From: Desulfosudis oleivorans | Lineage (GTDB): Bacteria; Desulfobacterota; Desulfobacteria; Desulfobacterales; SURF-7 | DNA: 64,000 bases | Reading direction: 5' to 3' | Assembly (NCBI GenBank): GCA_020723325.1 | Contig: DYJD01000008.1 | Coordinates: forward strand, 124,001-188,000 | In this document: in pieces, positions 44,221 through 53,537 of the stretch | Layout of the letters: every line of letters starts with the position of its first letter | Numbering within the stretch: the first letter of the stretch is position 1 | Translations under genes and position numbers: made by a program | The notes under the pieces: model-generated | The model's input: only the letters and a program-made list of their open reading frames with translations | Database searches by the model: none | Told to the model about the DNA's origin: nothing

Positions 44221-45129
44221 TTAGTAGGTTTTATATAGATCATTCCAATTGGTGGCGATTTTTTTAATATAGGGTAGACTCACGGCCCGAATATCCGCTG
44301 AGCGAATGCCCTTATTCATTATCAAGTAATGAATGGCAGCAACGGATAAGGCCAAAGCTATGGCCATGGGTTTAACTTTTTTCCCCGATAGTTTTCGAAT
44401 ACGATCTTCGATGAATAAATACCAATATCCATAAACTCGATTGGCCGGGGCCCAGTTGTAGTGCCGATAAGCGATTTCCAAAATTTCTTTACTGTTCGAA
44501 ATCGCCTGGCTCATATCGACGGTCTTGGAGGCTGAATGCAGCCGATAGGTGGAAAGGCATACGGGTAAATAATAGGCCGGATAATGCTTGGTAATCCGGA
44601 TCCAGAGATCGTAATCCATTCCGTAAGAAAGGCTTTGATCCAGTCCACCAATGTCCTCAAAAGCCTTGCGCCGAAAAAAGGCCGACGGTTGCGGGATAAA
44701 ATCGAACATGGCCAGGCGTTCGAAATTAAACGGTTCGGCCGGATAACGGCCGATGATCTGGCCTGTTTCATCGATGTAATGAGCCTGCCCGTATGCCAGC
44801 GCGATCTCCGGACGGGTTTCGAAAACTTCCATGACTCTGGAAATCGTACCGGGCAAAAGGGTGTCATCGGAGTTGAGCCAATAGAAAATATCGCCGGTTG
44901 CCTTTTGAAATCCTTTGGCTATGGCCGCGGTCTGGCCGCTGTCTTTTTCGGATTGGGAAAAAAGGCGATCTTTGTAACGCTTCAGTATTTCAAGGGTGTT
45001 GTCAGTGGAGCCGCCGTCAAAAACCCAATACTCAATATCAGGATAGTCCTGGGCTAAAACGCTTTGAATGGTTTCTTCAATATACATGCCCTGGTTAAAA
45101 GAAGGAGTAATGATGGAAATGCGCGCCAT
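44221..45129 (-). CDS. Family 2 glycosyltransferase
   Basis: 302 residues from the ATG at 45129 (MARISIITPSFNQGM); a longer frame upstream overlaps the sulfotransferase gene and is not needed. GT-A motifs: WVFDGGSTDNTLEIL, SEKDSGQTAAIAKGF and the DXD-type YWLNSDDTL. Later, GLDQSLSYGMDYDLWIRI and STYRLHSASKT match the wall-glycan GT2 subgroup. It belongs to a set of four related GT2 enzymes in 44-50 kb. Inverting transfer of a single sugar is expected; donor unknown. Confidence 0.9.
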   Translation of the reverse strand: MARISIITPSFNQGMYIEETIQSVLAQDYPDIEYWVFDGGSTDNTLEILKRYKDRLFSQSEKDSGQTAAIAKGFQKATGDIFYWLNSDDTLLPGTISRVMEVFETRPEIALAYGQAHYIDETGQIIGRYPAEPFNFERLAMFDFIPQPSAFFRRKAFEDIGGLDQSLSYGMDYDLWIRITKHYPAYYLPVCLSTYRLHSASKTVDMSQAISNSKEILEIAYRHYNWAPANRVYGYWYLFIEDRIRKLSGKKVKPMAIALALSVAAIHYLIMNKGIRSADIRAVSLPYIKKIATNWNDLYKTY

Positions 45130-45166
45130 TTTCAAAAATACAGTAAATGCAAGGTAGATTGAAAAT

Positions 45167-46075
45167 TTAAATCGATGTATTGGAACGGTTGGTACTCCAC
45201 TTTTCGGTGAATTGCTCTCTTGTGGTCTGGTCGTAGAAATGCTTCGCATATTTTGTATCATAGATTCTGCGGCAGACGTTTTCCGGCAGCAAAATGGTTT
45301 TTTGGATGCCTTTATATTGCGTTGCGTATTCTTTGGTATCCCCCACATTGGCCTTGCTCAAAGAGACTGCTTTTGGAAGATGCAAAAATTGCATTATGGC
45401 CGTCTCAAATGTTCGGGATAAATCCTCCATTCTCAGGATCAGCAGGCTGATGGTATTTTCCGTGATGATTTGATAGCCGTCCGAATGGGGAAAATCATAA
45501 GCGAAGACATCGATGCCGAAGGTCGGTTTCATTTCCCGGTCGAACCAGTTGCACACATAATCTTCGGATTCTCTAAAATCAGCAAAGCGTTTCTGAAGGT
45601 AAGCCTTTGCACCGTCTATGTCGATGCGGCCGTCGATGCCGACCAGGTTTCGCGCGTGTATTCCTGGATTTTCAAAAAAATCCGATATGACTCGACCGAT
45701 GGGATCCCTTACAATGGTAATGATTTTCCAGGCGGCTTCAGGGTGTGAGGCGATTTTTTTTTGTAAAACGCGGCTGAAAAAAATATGTTTCGGAGTAAGT
45801 GTAGTGCTTTGATCAAAGTAGGTCTTTGAGATTTGCTCTAAATTTTCCTTGTTGAGAAAATGGATTTGATAAACGCCACCAGACGAACCGGCATTTTTAA
45901 CCGAATTGTAGACAGAAGATGAGCCCACCTTCCCCATTTGATAAATTAAAATCGGAGGTCTTTGGGAGAAATTCTCAAGGTGAATGCCAGCGGCCTGAAT
46001 TCGAAAAATACATTCGATGATCGGATTGGGAAGAAGATTTGCCAAGGTGCGCTTCATGTTGGAACCGAAATTCAT
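45167..46075 (-). CDS. PAPS-dependent sulfotransferase-like protein (NKWYS / capsular synthesis type)
   Basis: 302 residues. ILIYQMGKVGSSSVYNSV (residues 42-59) matches the 5'-phosphosulfate-binding loop of sulfotransferases, and TIVRDPIGRVISDFFEN (120-136) the 3'-phosphate-binding block, in the form seen in putative capsular polysaccharide synthesis proteins (NKWYS family). A His-rich stretch and LEDL..TF lie in the second half. It would move sulfate from PAPS to a sugar hydroxyl. PAPS could come from the APS kinase at 1-1506. The start could also be the ATG at 46057. Confidence 0.75.
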   Translation of the reverse strand: MNFGSNMKRTLANLLPNPIIECIFRIQAAGIHLENFSQRPPILIYQMGKVGSSSVYNSVKNAGSSGGVYQIHFLNKENLEQISKTYFDQSTTLTPKHIFFSRVLQKKIASHPEAAWKIITIVRDPIGRVISDFFENPGIHARNLVGIDGRIDIDGAKAYLQKRFADFRESEDYVCNWFDREMKPTFGIDVFAYDFPHSDGYQIITENTISLLILRMEDLSRTFETAIMQFLHLPKAVSLSKANVGDTKEYATQYKGIQKTILLPENVCRRIYDTKYAKHFYDQTTREQFTEKWSTNRSNTSI

Positions 46076-46085
46076 TGCAATACAG

Positions 46086-46955
46086 CTAAGAGTTATCCCC
46101 TATACCGGGTAAAACATATTTTTGTCGATTAAAATCAAAGCGGATCAGGGTTTTTTGATTCAGCCGCTTTTTAAGATCATTGGGTAGCACAAAATGCAAC
46201 CGGTCATAGAAGGCGGTTGCGTAATCCAGTATGCTCGGTTTCTTGGAGAATAATTGCATTTCCCCTCGATAGGCGTCAATTTCTTCTGAAATCTGGCCGC
46301 TGTGGATTTTCCAGCCGCCGAGCCATGCTTCTACGATAAACAGATCCGTTTTTTCGGCAAACTTTTGCCATAAATAATGATCTCCGGCAAATTTGTACGA
46401 TTTGAGCTGATTATAATCGATTAGTTCTAGCAGATCACGACTCCAGAAGGTCGACTCTTGCTGAATAAACGGCAGCCGTTGGTCATAGAAACCACACTGG
46501 ATCAAGTTTCTTCGATACCGGAACGGTAACCAGACACCGACCACATGATTGAGCTCATTATAGAGCACAGTAAAGCCGGTTAGCCATTTGACCGGAAGTC
46601 TTTCGAAGATATCAAATACGATTTCGAGAGCATGTGGAGAATACAAGTCGCCTGCGTTCAGATAAGAAACGATATCGCCGGTGGCCGCTTTCAGCCCTTT
46701 GGCCAGTGCATCATACATTCCTGAGTCTTTTTCCGATATTACCCTGGTGGTCAGGTTGCTATAGCCGCATTTCATTAATAGGTCTTCTGCAATATCTACA
46801 GTTCCATCTTCCGATCCACCGTCACAGATAATATATTCAATGTCGACTATATTAATTCGGGCTACAGTATTTGAAAGAACTGATTTTATAGTGTCTTGAA
46901 TATATTTCGCCGCATTATAACATGGAGTTATAATAGATAATCTTTTTTTTTTCAT
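46086..46955 (-). CDS. Family 2 glycosyltransferase
   Basis: 289 residues. LSIITPCYNAAKYIQDTIKSVL, YIICDGGSEDGTVDIA, SEKDSGMYDALAKGLKAATGD and VSYLNAGDLYSP define a GT-A enzyme of the WcaA type, in which the DXD is replaced by NAGD as in many relatives. FIQQESTFWSRDLL is the usual acceptor-side block. It lies ten bases before the sulfotransferase gene. Upstream (46956-47133) is a 178-base gap in which I see no gene, so a new transcript may start there. Confidence 0.88.
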   Translation of the reverse strand: MKKKRLSIITPCYNAAKYIQDTIKSVLSNTVARINIVDIEYIICDGGSEDGTVDIAEDLLMKCGYSNLTTRVISEKDSGMYDALAKGLKAATGDIVSYLNAGDLYSPHALEIVFDIFERLPVKWLTGFTVLYNELNHVVGVWLPFRYRRNLIQCGFYDQRLPFIQQESTFWSRDLLELIDYNQLKSYKFAGDHYLWQKFAEKTDLFIVEAWLGGWKIHSGQISEEIDAYRGEMQLFSKKPSILDYATAFYDRLHFVLPNDLKKRLNQKTLIRFDFNRQKYVLPGIGDNS

Positions 46956-47133
46956 TATGGTTTATCAATGAATGATGGTGGCCAAGACCATAGCGAAAAA
47001 ATAGTCTTGACCGTTTAAGAGTTCCAGTTCATGAGTGGAAGGTCATAATGAGGAGCTGCTATTTCGATATTAAAAATTTACATAATCCAAGTAAGAAAAA
47101 ATGTCCATCAAAAAAGTGTCTAAAATTGGAAGG

Positions 47134-47598
47134 TTAAAGATCGCAAAAGCCAATAAGCTGGTCTTTTTCTTCATTTTGAAATATATAATTTAAAGTTTCA
47201 TACATATGTTTTGCTATGATATTCCCTTTATAAACCTTTAATCTGATTTTTTTTGATCCTCTAAATAATGCTGCAGCATGTAAGTGAAGTATCAGTAGTT
47301 TTCCAAGGCCCTTTCCGCGAACTTCTTTTCGGACAATTATTCCAAGAGAAGGAATAGGGTATCCTTCATCCCAACCTCTAAGCATTCCATAAGCAAGTAT
47401 ACGGCTTTTCAATGCTATGGCATAATATAGATCTTTACCTGTATAATGGCATATCCTTTCTGACTCTTGAGATGTAAATGGATGAGGGTGAAAAAAAACT
47501 GAATCATCGCTATCCGCAATCTCCATAAAAAAGTCAGTCAATGAAGATTGAAGCGTTGGACAAATCCGAACAATTTCAAGGTCATTCGACATTTTCAT
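47134..47598 (-). CDS. GNAT-family N-acetyltransferase
   Basis: 154 residues. The acetyl-CoA motif is VRKEVRGKGLGKLLILHLHAAALF (the R/QxxGxG/A loop), followed by IRLKVYKGNIIAKHMYETLNYIF, the usual strand 5 and helix 4 of GNAT enzymes. The ATG overlaps the stop of the GT2 gene (ATGA), so translation is coupled; a second ATG six bases on is possible. It probably N-acetylates an amino sugar made with the DegT aminotransferase encoded at 49575-50717. Confidence 0.85.
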   Translation of the reverse strand: MKMSNDLEIVRICPTLQSSLTDFFMEIADSDDSVFFHPHPFTSQESERICHYTGKDLYYAIALKSRILAYGMLRGWDEGYPIPSLGIIVRKEVRGKGLGKLLILHLHAAALFRGSKKIRLKVYKGNIIAKHMYETLNYIFQNEEKDQLIGFCDL

Positions 47599-48602
47599 TT
47601 TAAAATTTTGCTTTTTATTGCAGTTATTATATAGTTAAACATTCGCGTAAGAGTTAGTTTGTCACCTATGATCGGACTTGTCATAGCAATATTTTTTGTA
47701 AACAATCCGCATAAGCAATAGAACGGTTTATGAATATTCAAGCAAATCCAGAGTGCCTTAAAATAGATTATTCGATATAAAAGTTGGTGTGTCGGATTTC
47801 TTTGTTTGGTATGTATTTTGTTGAAAATATAGTCGCTTACGGCCTGAACAAAATATGGCGCCACTCGACCATATTCCTTTATTTGTACAGAAATCACTTC
47901 GGCAAGGAGAGAAAGTAGTTGGGAGGCTGTTTTAGTAGTTTCGTACCAGCGATTTGCTGATATATCTTCATTTAACGCTACGAATTTGCATTTATTGCGA
48001 GCAAGGCGAACCCAAAGATCATAATCCATGGCAAATTTTTTATCCGAATCAATCCCACCTGCTAAAATATAGGCATCACGATGAAAATAAACCGAAGGCT
48101 GAGCGACATATCCTCTTGCAAAAAGTTCGTAGCATACATTATCGCCAGGCGCTACTTTTATAGTTGGATAGGGGCGTAAATATTTACCTGCCTCATCGGA
48201 ATAATGTCCTTGACCGATGATGACTTGCACTCCCGGATTTCGTTTGATGACCTCAGCAACATTTGATAATGCATTATTTGTTTGAAGGTCATCCGAGTTA
48301 AGCCATGTATACCACTCCTTTGTTGCCAGTTTAAATCCTTTTTCAAGTGCATCGCTTTGGCCATTATCCTTCTCACTTTGCCAGTAAATCTTATTACCAT
48401 AGCTTTTCAGTATATCAATCGTCCCATCAGTGGACCCACCATCCATAACTATTATTTCAACATTATTATAGTTCTGGTTGAGAATACTGTCTAATGAGTC
48501 TGAGATGAATTGCGCTTGATTGAAAGATGGCATCACAACAGAAAAGCCTATAGTTAGATCATCGGGAAGTGTGAGCGCTTGATATTCAGACGGAGAAGAC
48601 AT
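47595..48602 (-). CDS. Family 2 glycosyltransferase
   Basis: 335 residues. SVVMPSFNQAQFISDSLDSI, VMDGGSTDGTIDIL, SEKDNGQSDALEKGF and TWLNSDDLQ are the GT-A landmarks, with FAMDYDLWVRLARN downstream. About 45 extra residues follow at the C-terminus compared with its sister at 44221. It overlaps the preceding GT2 gene by 17 bases. Confidence 0.9.
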   Translation of the reverse strand: MSSPSEYQALTLPDDLTIGFSVVMPSFNQAQFISDSLDSILNQNYNNVEIIVMDGGSTDGTIDILKSYGNKIYWQSEKDNGQSDALEKGFKLATKEWYTWLNSDDLQTNNALSNVAEVIKRNPGVQVIIGQGHYSDEAGKYLRPYPTIKVAPGDNVCYELFARGYVAQPSVYFHRDAYILAGGIDSDKKFAMDYDLWVRLARNKCKFVALNEDISANRWYETTKTASQLLSLLAEVISVQIKEYGRVAPYFVQAVSDYIFNKIHTKQRNPTHQLLYRIIYFKALWICLNIHKPFYCLCGLFTKNIAMTSPIIGDKLTLTRMFNYIITAIKSKILK

Positions 48603-49578
48603 TTCCTCTTAGACTTTCTCTTATCGCTTTCTTCCCGGCAACGAGAATTTTAACTACAGTCCTTGGTGCCCAGCGAAAATTGTAATAAAGCCAGTAATAA
48701 ATTGCTTTCAAGCGAATAGCTCGGGTGAATGGAGCAGGTTTATCAGGTGAGATAATGTTGCCGTATTTTTCGCAGTGAGCTTGTTTCAAAGTCCAGCTAT
48801 AAGGAACAGTGCCGTAATATTGGTGCACAGTTTCTACGATACCACGGAGTATTCTTTTGGTGTCTTTTACTGTTTGGGCTTCCGAATGAAGACGGGAAAG
48901 GGATAAATAATCGTTAATGAAATAAAATTGGACATCCTGTTGCCAACGGAGCCACAATTCGTAGTCGAGTATCGGGGATTCAAGCTTTCCCAGCAGCTTG
49001 CTGCAGATGCGCCTGAAAAACAGGGAAGGTTGTGGTGGAAGACAGTGGTGCATCATCTTACGTTTTTGTTCTCGTAGAATCGGACTCCAATCAACCCAAT
49101 AATCCACAATAGGCGATAGCTTTTCGTCAGTATATTTATTCCTGCCGTAAGCAACCATGGCACATCGATTAAAGTAAAAAAAAGTCGCCACTTTCCAGAA
49201 TGTTTCCGGTAGGTAGACGTCATCCGAATTAATCCAGGCAATTATATCACCGTCTGTAGCAGCTATGCCTTTATTAACCGCGTGGTATTGGCCGTTATCA
49301 GGCTCACTAACAAAGCGAAATAGACTTTTATGGCTTTTTTGGTAATTTTCTAAGATTTCAATTGAGTTGTCCCGTGAGCTACCGTCCGCCACAAAAATTT
49401 CCATATTAGGATAATTTTGAGATAGCACGCTGTCTATAGTCTGAGGCAAATATCGCGCTTGGTTGAATGATGGTATTACAACTGATATTTTGGGCAACTC
49501 GCTTTGAGGTAACGATTTGACATGGTTAATATCAACAATAAGTGGAGTATAGGATAAACTAAGCACGAGCTCATTCAT
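48586..49578 (-). CDS. Family 2 glycosyltransferase
   Basis: 330 residues. SVVIPSFNQARYLPQTIDSVL, VADGSSRDNSIEIL, SEPDNGQYHAVNKGI and AWINSDDVYLP are the GT-A landmarks, with ILDYELWLRWQQDV and LSLSRLHSEAQT later. About 25 residues precede the fold (LVLSLSYTPLIVDI...). It follows the aminotransferase gene with a four-base ATGA overlap. Confidence 0.9.
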   Translation of the reverse strand: MNELVLSLSYTPLIVDINHVKSLPQSELPKISVVIPSFNQARYLPQTIDSVLSQNYPNMEIFVADGSSRDNSIEILENYQKSHKSLFRFVSEPDNGQYHAVNKGIAATDGDIIAWINSDDVYLPETFWKVATFFYFNRCAMVAYGRNKYTDEKLSPIVDYWVDWSPILREQKRKMMHHCLPPQPSLFFRRICSKLLGKLESPILDYELWLRWQQDVQFYFINDYLSLSRLHSEAQTVKDTKRILRGIVETVHQYYGTVPYSWTLKQAHCEKYGNIISPDKPAPFTRAIRLKAIYYWLYYNFRWAPRTVVKILVAGKKAIRESLRGNVFSV

Positions 49579-50717
49579 AAACGGCTTTCTTTGGTAATTA
49601 CACGCTCTAATATATCACTGATTTCATCCACATCATGATCGGTTAAACCTGAGTAGGTTGGAAGATTCATGCCATTATCACCTAAAAAGTCTGCGTTAGG
49701 GAGGTTGAATTCACCTTTATACATAGGCAAATGATGCATGGGAACAAAGAAAGGACGTGTTTCGATACCAAAGTTGTTAAGTAAAACTTGACTAATCTTT
49801 TGTCTGGATTTTTTATTTGTCGATTTGAGTACAAGGCTGAACAACCAATAAACATTTTGATATCCAGGCGGCTCAATCGGTAATTGAATTAGCCCTTTTT
49901 CCTGAAGTCCACTCAGATTTTGAAGATAGCGCTTAGCAATACGGCGGCGTTCGGACAAATGAAAGGCGGCCATTTCAACCTGACCAAGGCCGATGGCTGC
50001 TGCTACATTGGTCATCCGATAGTTATAGCCGACTATAGAATGCCAATAGCGCCGATCAGAATCAAGATCCATTCCCTGGCCTTTTAGCAATTTGGCCAGG
50101 GCACGCTTTTCGTGATCTTTTATGAAAACCATACCTCCTTCACCTGTGGAGATGATTTTGTTACCGAAAAAACTGAAAGCAGAAGCATCAGCAAAACTGC
50201 CGGTCGTGCGGTCGTTTATCTTAGCACCAAAACTTTCAGCACAATCTTCAACGCACCAGGCTCTGCGGGACTCGCACAATTCATTAATTTCGATCATAGG
50301 CGCGGGAAGCCCAAACAAATGGACTGGTATTACACCAACCGTATTCGGCGTCCAAGCTTTCTCAAGTAATTGCGGGGTAACTGTCCAGGTGTAAGGATCG
50401 ACATCCGCAAAAATAGGATTTGCACCGCAATACTTAACAGCGTTTGCGCTTGCCACATAAGTAAGTGCCGGTACAATTACATCCATACCTGGTTTGAGGC
50501 CCATAGCAAGGCATGATAAATGTAAAGCGGTTGTACCATTACTAACAGCTATCCCATGCTCAATTTGAAGAAATTTAGAGATTGCGCTTTCAAATAGTTC
50601 GATATATTTTCCCGAACTTGAAATCCAACCTGTTTCAATAGCATCAGTCGCATATTCCTTTTCCCGGCCGGAAAGAAGTGGCTTTGATACCTGGAATCGA
50701 ATTATTTTATTATTCAT
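49575..50717 (-). CDS. DegT/DnrJ/EryC1/StrS aminotransferase
   Basis: 380 residues, normal length. PLP-dependent enzyme that aminates nucleotide keto-sugars. VSNGTTALHLSCLAMG (60s), EDCAESFGA with the PLP-contacting acid, and SFFGNKIISTGEGGM with the Schiff-base Lys (residue near 190) are all present, and GYNYRMTNVAAAIGL follows. It can make an amino sugar such as perosamine or a 3- or 4-amino-deoxyhexose; the substrate cannot be read from sequence. The GNAT three genes on may acetylate the product. The upstream gap 50718-50853 (136 bases) is AT-rich and may hold a promoter. Confidence 0.92.
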   Translation of the reverse strand: MNNKIIRFQVSKPLLSGREKEYATDAIETGWISSSGKYIELFESAISKFLQIEHGIAVSNGTTALHLSCLAMGLKPGMDVIVPALTYVASANAVKYCGANPIFADVDPYTWTVTPQLLEKAWTPNTVGVIPVHLFGLPAPMIEINELCESRRAWCVEDCAESFGAKINDRTTGSFADASAFSFFGNKIISTGEGGMVFIKDHEKRALAKLLKGQGMDLDSDRRYWHSIVGYNYRMTNVAAAIGLGQVEMAAFHLSERRRIAKRYLQNLSGLQEKGLIQLPIEPPGYQNVYWLFSLVLKSTNKKSRQKISQVLLNNFGIETRPFFVPMHHLPMYKGEFNLPNADFLGDNGMNLPTYSGLTDHDVDEISDILERVITKESRL

Positions 50718-50853
50718 TTATGAGATCTATATCAGATTGGCTTATGTTATTTTGTGATTAATAAAAATAATTATATATCAGCAATTAAGCAAAAAACACA
50801 TTCAAATGCAATATAAAACTTATTGGATACAAAGCTTTAATGATTATAGGAGT

Positions 50854-52176
50854 TCATATTTTTAATTTATTTGAACTCGACACAGTTTTGTATAGGCTGG
50901 TTACATGTCGGGCGTATGCGGCCATTGAATTATGCGCTAAGGCTCTGATCTGCCCTCTTTGAGCATGAGCCATTCGATCTTTTGGATCATTTAGCCATCG
51001 AAGCATCTTTTCCGCCATATCTTCGGCAGAGGTCGGATCAAAAAGCAAGCCTGAACCCTCCGCCATCAATTCAGGCAAAGATGTGATATTGGAACACATC
51101 GCCGGACATCCAAGAGTTTGCGCCTCAATGACTGGGTAGCTCGATGCCTCAAAAAGAGAGGGCATAATGCAGAAGGTAGCTGAGCGGTAGATACCACCCA
51201 TATGTTCTGACGGGATGAAATCCAGAAATAAAATATGATCTCGTAAATTGAATTTTTTTAGAGCGATCTCAACATCTGCCCATCCTGAATGTCCTCGATA
51301 TCCTGTAAAAACAAGTTTAAAATCATGTTGTGGGGCACGATCTCTTACTATAGCAAGAGCCTCGAGTAATTTTACGTGATTTTTATGTTTCCAAAATTGA
51401 GCCGGATAAAAACCAAACAATTTAGGAAGGCCATAAATGCTTTGTACCCTCTCTGGGGAAAATGATTTAAGACCGAGTTCTATATTTGGATTAAATGCCG
51501 CTGGAATAGTAAATACCTTTGACTCCGAAATATTCATCTTTTTAATAATATCTTGGCGAATAAATTCTGAAGACGCAATAATCGCAGAGGCTTTTGCAGC
51601 AGATCTATTATATAAATCACTCCTTGTTTTTAATTCATATTTTGAAAAATTTTCAGGATAATGTAAATGCTGGAGATCATGAAGATTGAGGATGGCCGGA
51701 ACATTGAAATTAGTTCTGGTAAAATATTGCACTGGGCAATGTAGCACATCGACCCCTAGAAATTCATGTAACACGGGAAATAGATATTTGGGGTCGATTG
51801 GGTTGGATAATTTTAGTTTGGTGATGAAGGCGGCTTTAGCAGCGGATAAAAGCGGATTGTCATGCAATCGGAAAGGGTAATAGTCTACTAGATTTGAAAA
51901 ATTTAATTGTAAATTAGAAAGTTGATCTTTTCTGCAAAGAAGCGTGACGCGCAATTTTTGGTGGCCACCATTCATTAAAGCATGAACTAGTGTTTTCATA
52001 TAAATTTCAACGCCACCGGATACGCCAAAGTATATCTGCATTGTATCAATAGCAATATGAAGCGATTCGTGTATAGTAGTTATTTTTTTGGTTTTGATGC
52101 TATTGAGAAATGTATCCTCGGCGAACTGGTCTATTTTATTGATGAATGAGCGGTATAGTTGATTCCTTTTTGTCAT
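50854..52176 (-). CDS. Family 4 glycosyltransferase
   Basis: 440 residues. GT-B fold: YFGVSGGVEIYMKTLV near the start (glycine-rich acceptor loop), then LFGFYPAQFWKHKNHVKLLEAL and the EX7E motif EASSYPVIEAQTLGCPA. The style (FYPAQFWKHKNH) is that of mannosyltransferase-type GT4 enzymes. It follows the related GT4 gene at 52194-53537 by 17 bases. Confidence 0.9.
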   Translation of the reverse strand: MTKRNQLYRSFINKIDQFAEDTFLNSIKTKKITTIHESLHIAIDTMQIYFGVSGGVEIYMKTLVHALMNGGHQKLRVTLLCRKDQLSNLQLNFSNLVDYYPFRLHDNPLLSAAKAAFITKLKLSNPIDPKYLFPVLHEFLGVDVLHCPVQYFTRTNFNVPAILNLHDLQHLHYPENFSKYELKTRSDLYNRSAAKASAIIASSEFIRQDIIKKMNISESKVFTIPAAFNPNIELGLKSFSPERVQSIYGLPKLFGFYPAQFWKHKNHVKLLEALAIVRDRAPQHDFKLVFTGYRGHSGWADVEIALKKFNLRDHILFLDFIPSEHMGGIYRSATFCIMPSLFEASSYPVIEAQTLGCPAMCSNITSLPELMAEGSGLLFDPTSAEDMAEKMLRWLNDPKDRMAHAQRGQIRALAHNSMAAYARHVTSLYKTVSSSNKLKI

Positions 52177-52193
52177 GTGTATTATTATTATTA

Positions 52194-53537
52194 TTATCGT
52201 TGTGTTGAAAAAAGTGATTTATAAAATATGCGGATTCTATTGAATAATTGAGACTCGTAGGCCCTAATCGTCTTTGCTTGCTCATGGATTAGTTTGAGTC
52301 GTGCAGCTCTGTCTTCATTACACTTGCTAATAAAAGATAACATAAGGTGCTTTTCATAGATAGACTCGGAATGTATATCAAATGCTGCTGCCTTGTTGAA
52401 AATATCTATTAGTTCTTTGCCGAAAAGTTTCGTTCGAACCAGACTTTCATCATAGGCCTTCTGTTCAATGGTTTGATTATATTCTGAAGTTGCTGAATCT
52501 TTCCACTTTTTTGCAATAACATTTGCCAAGTCATCGGGGCTGTCTTTTGTAAAAAATATAGCTGTTGATTCACATTGCTCACGGTGAACCGGAATATCAG
52601 ATACGATTAAATGTTTTCCAAAAACTCTTGATTCTTCAATTGATGTGCTCCAGCCTTCAAAAAGAGAAGGTTGAAGAACGCAATCGGAAATACGAAAAAG
52701 GTTCAGTTGATCTTGTCTATCAATTTTCCCTAAAATAGTAATCAGATTTGTGAGATCATTCTGTTGAATATAGGATTCAAGCTCTTTGTAATAACCGGGA
52801 AAGCGATAATCCTGATTACTACCTGTACAGATTAATGGGATATGCAACCCCATGTCTTTTAATATTTTCCAAGCCGAAAATACTGTACGATGGTTTTTAT
52901 GAACCCAAAATTGATTTGGTAAGTAAATAAATCTTTTAGGAATCGAAAGTTTCTGGATAACCTCATAAGGATTGGTATTAAAATTATTTTGAGGAATAAC
53001 CGCTCTAAATTTAAGTATAGATGCTTTTCCGTGTAGACTAGGGTAAATCGTCTTGAAATCATCTGCTACTGTTTTACTGCTACAGATTATTCGAATGCAA
53101 ATTCCGGCCAGAAAATCATAGAACATATTTCTATTCTGAATTTCTTCAGCGGCAAAAAAATGCGGTTGATGCTTGTGCTGAAAATCTGGAATCCAGCCAA
53201 TCGCAGAAGCCGAGCAGATAAATGATGGAATACTGGTAAGAGGAAAAATAATGTCAAAGGATTCTTTATTAAAATATTCGTTGAAATCTTTATCGATTGA
53301 AGGTGTGTTGTCCGGAATTCGCTTCACCGTCAGCCAGTTAGTGTTTGCTGCATTTTCAGGATATATAATCTGCTGATTGAAGGACTCCGGAAGAAATATA
53401 CAAATCGGTGGTACAGTTTCAGGCGGCAATAATGACAGGGAATTTAAACAGTTTCGGATATAGTAAAAGCCGGCAACCCATCCGGCATGATCATTTAATT
53501 CAGCTTGGGTGAGAGGGATACAAATTCGATAGTTCAC
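52194..53537 (-). CDS. Family 4 glycosyltransferase
   Basis: 447 residues. RFIYLPNQFWVHKNHRTVFSAWK and the EX7E motif EGWSTSIEESRVFGKHLIVSD place it in GT4. The N-terminal domain has IGWIPDFQHKHQPHFF, the block recurring in paired GT4 enzymes like its neighbour (LHDLQHLHYPENF). The start codon shares a base with the stop of the epimerase gene. The C-terminal 60 residues are lysine/arginine-rich and may touch the membrane. Confidence 0.88.
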   Translation of the reverse strand: MNYRICIPLTQAELNDHAGWVAGFYYIRNCLNSLSLLPPETVPPICIFLPESFNQQIIYPENAANTNWLTVKRIPDNTPSIDKDFNEYFNKESFDIIFPLTSIPSFICSASAIGWIPDFQHKHQPHFFAAEEIQNRNMFYDFLAGICIRIICSSKTVADDFKTIYPSLHGKASILKFRAVIPQNNFNTNPYEVIQKLSIPKRFIYLPNQFWVHKNHRTVFSAWKILKDMGLHIPLICTGSNQDYRFPGYYKELESYIQQNDLTNLITILGKIDRQDQLNLFRISDCVLQPSLFEGWSTSIEESRVFGKHLIVSDIPVHREQCESTAIFFTKDSPDDLANVIAKKWKDSATSEYNQTIEQKAYDESLVRTKLFGKELIDIFNKAAAFDIHSESIYEKHLMLSFISKCNEDRAARLKLIHEQAKTIRAYESQLFNRIRIFYKSLFSTQR

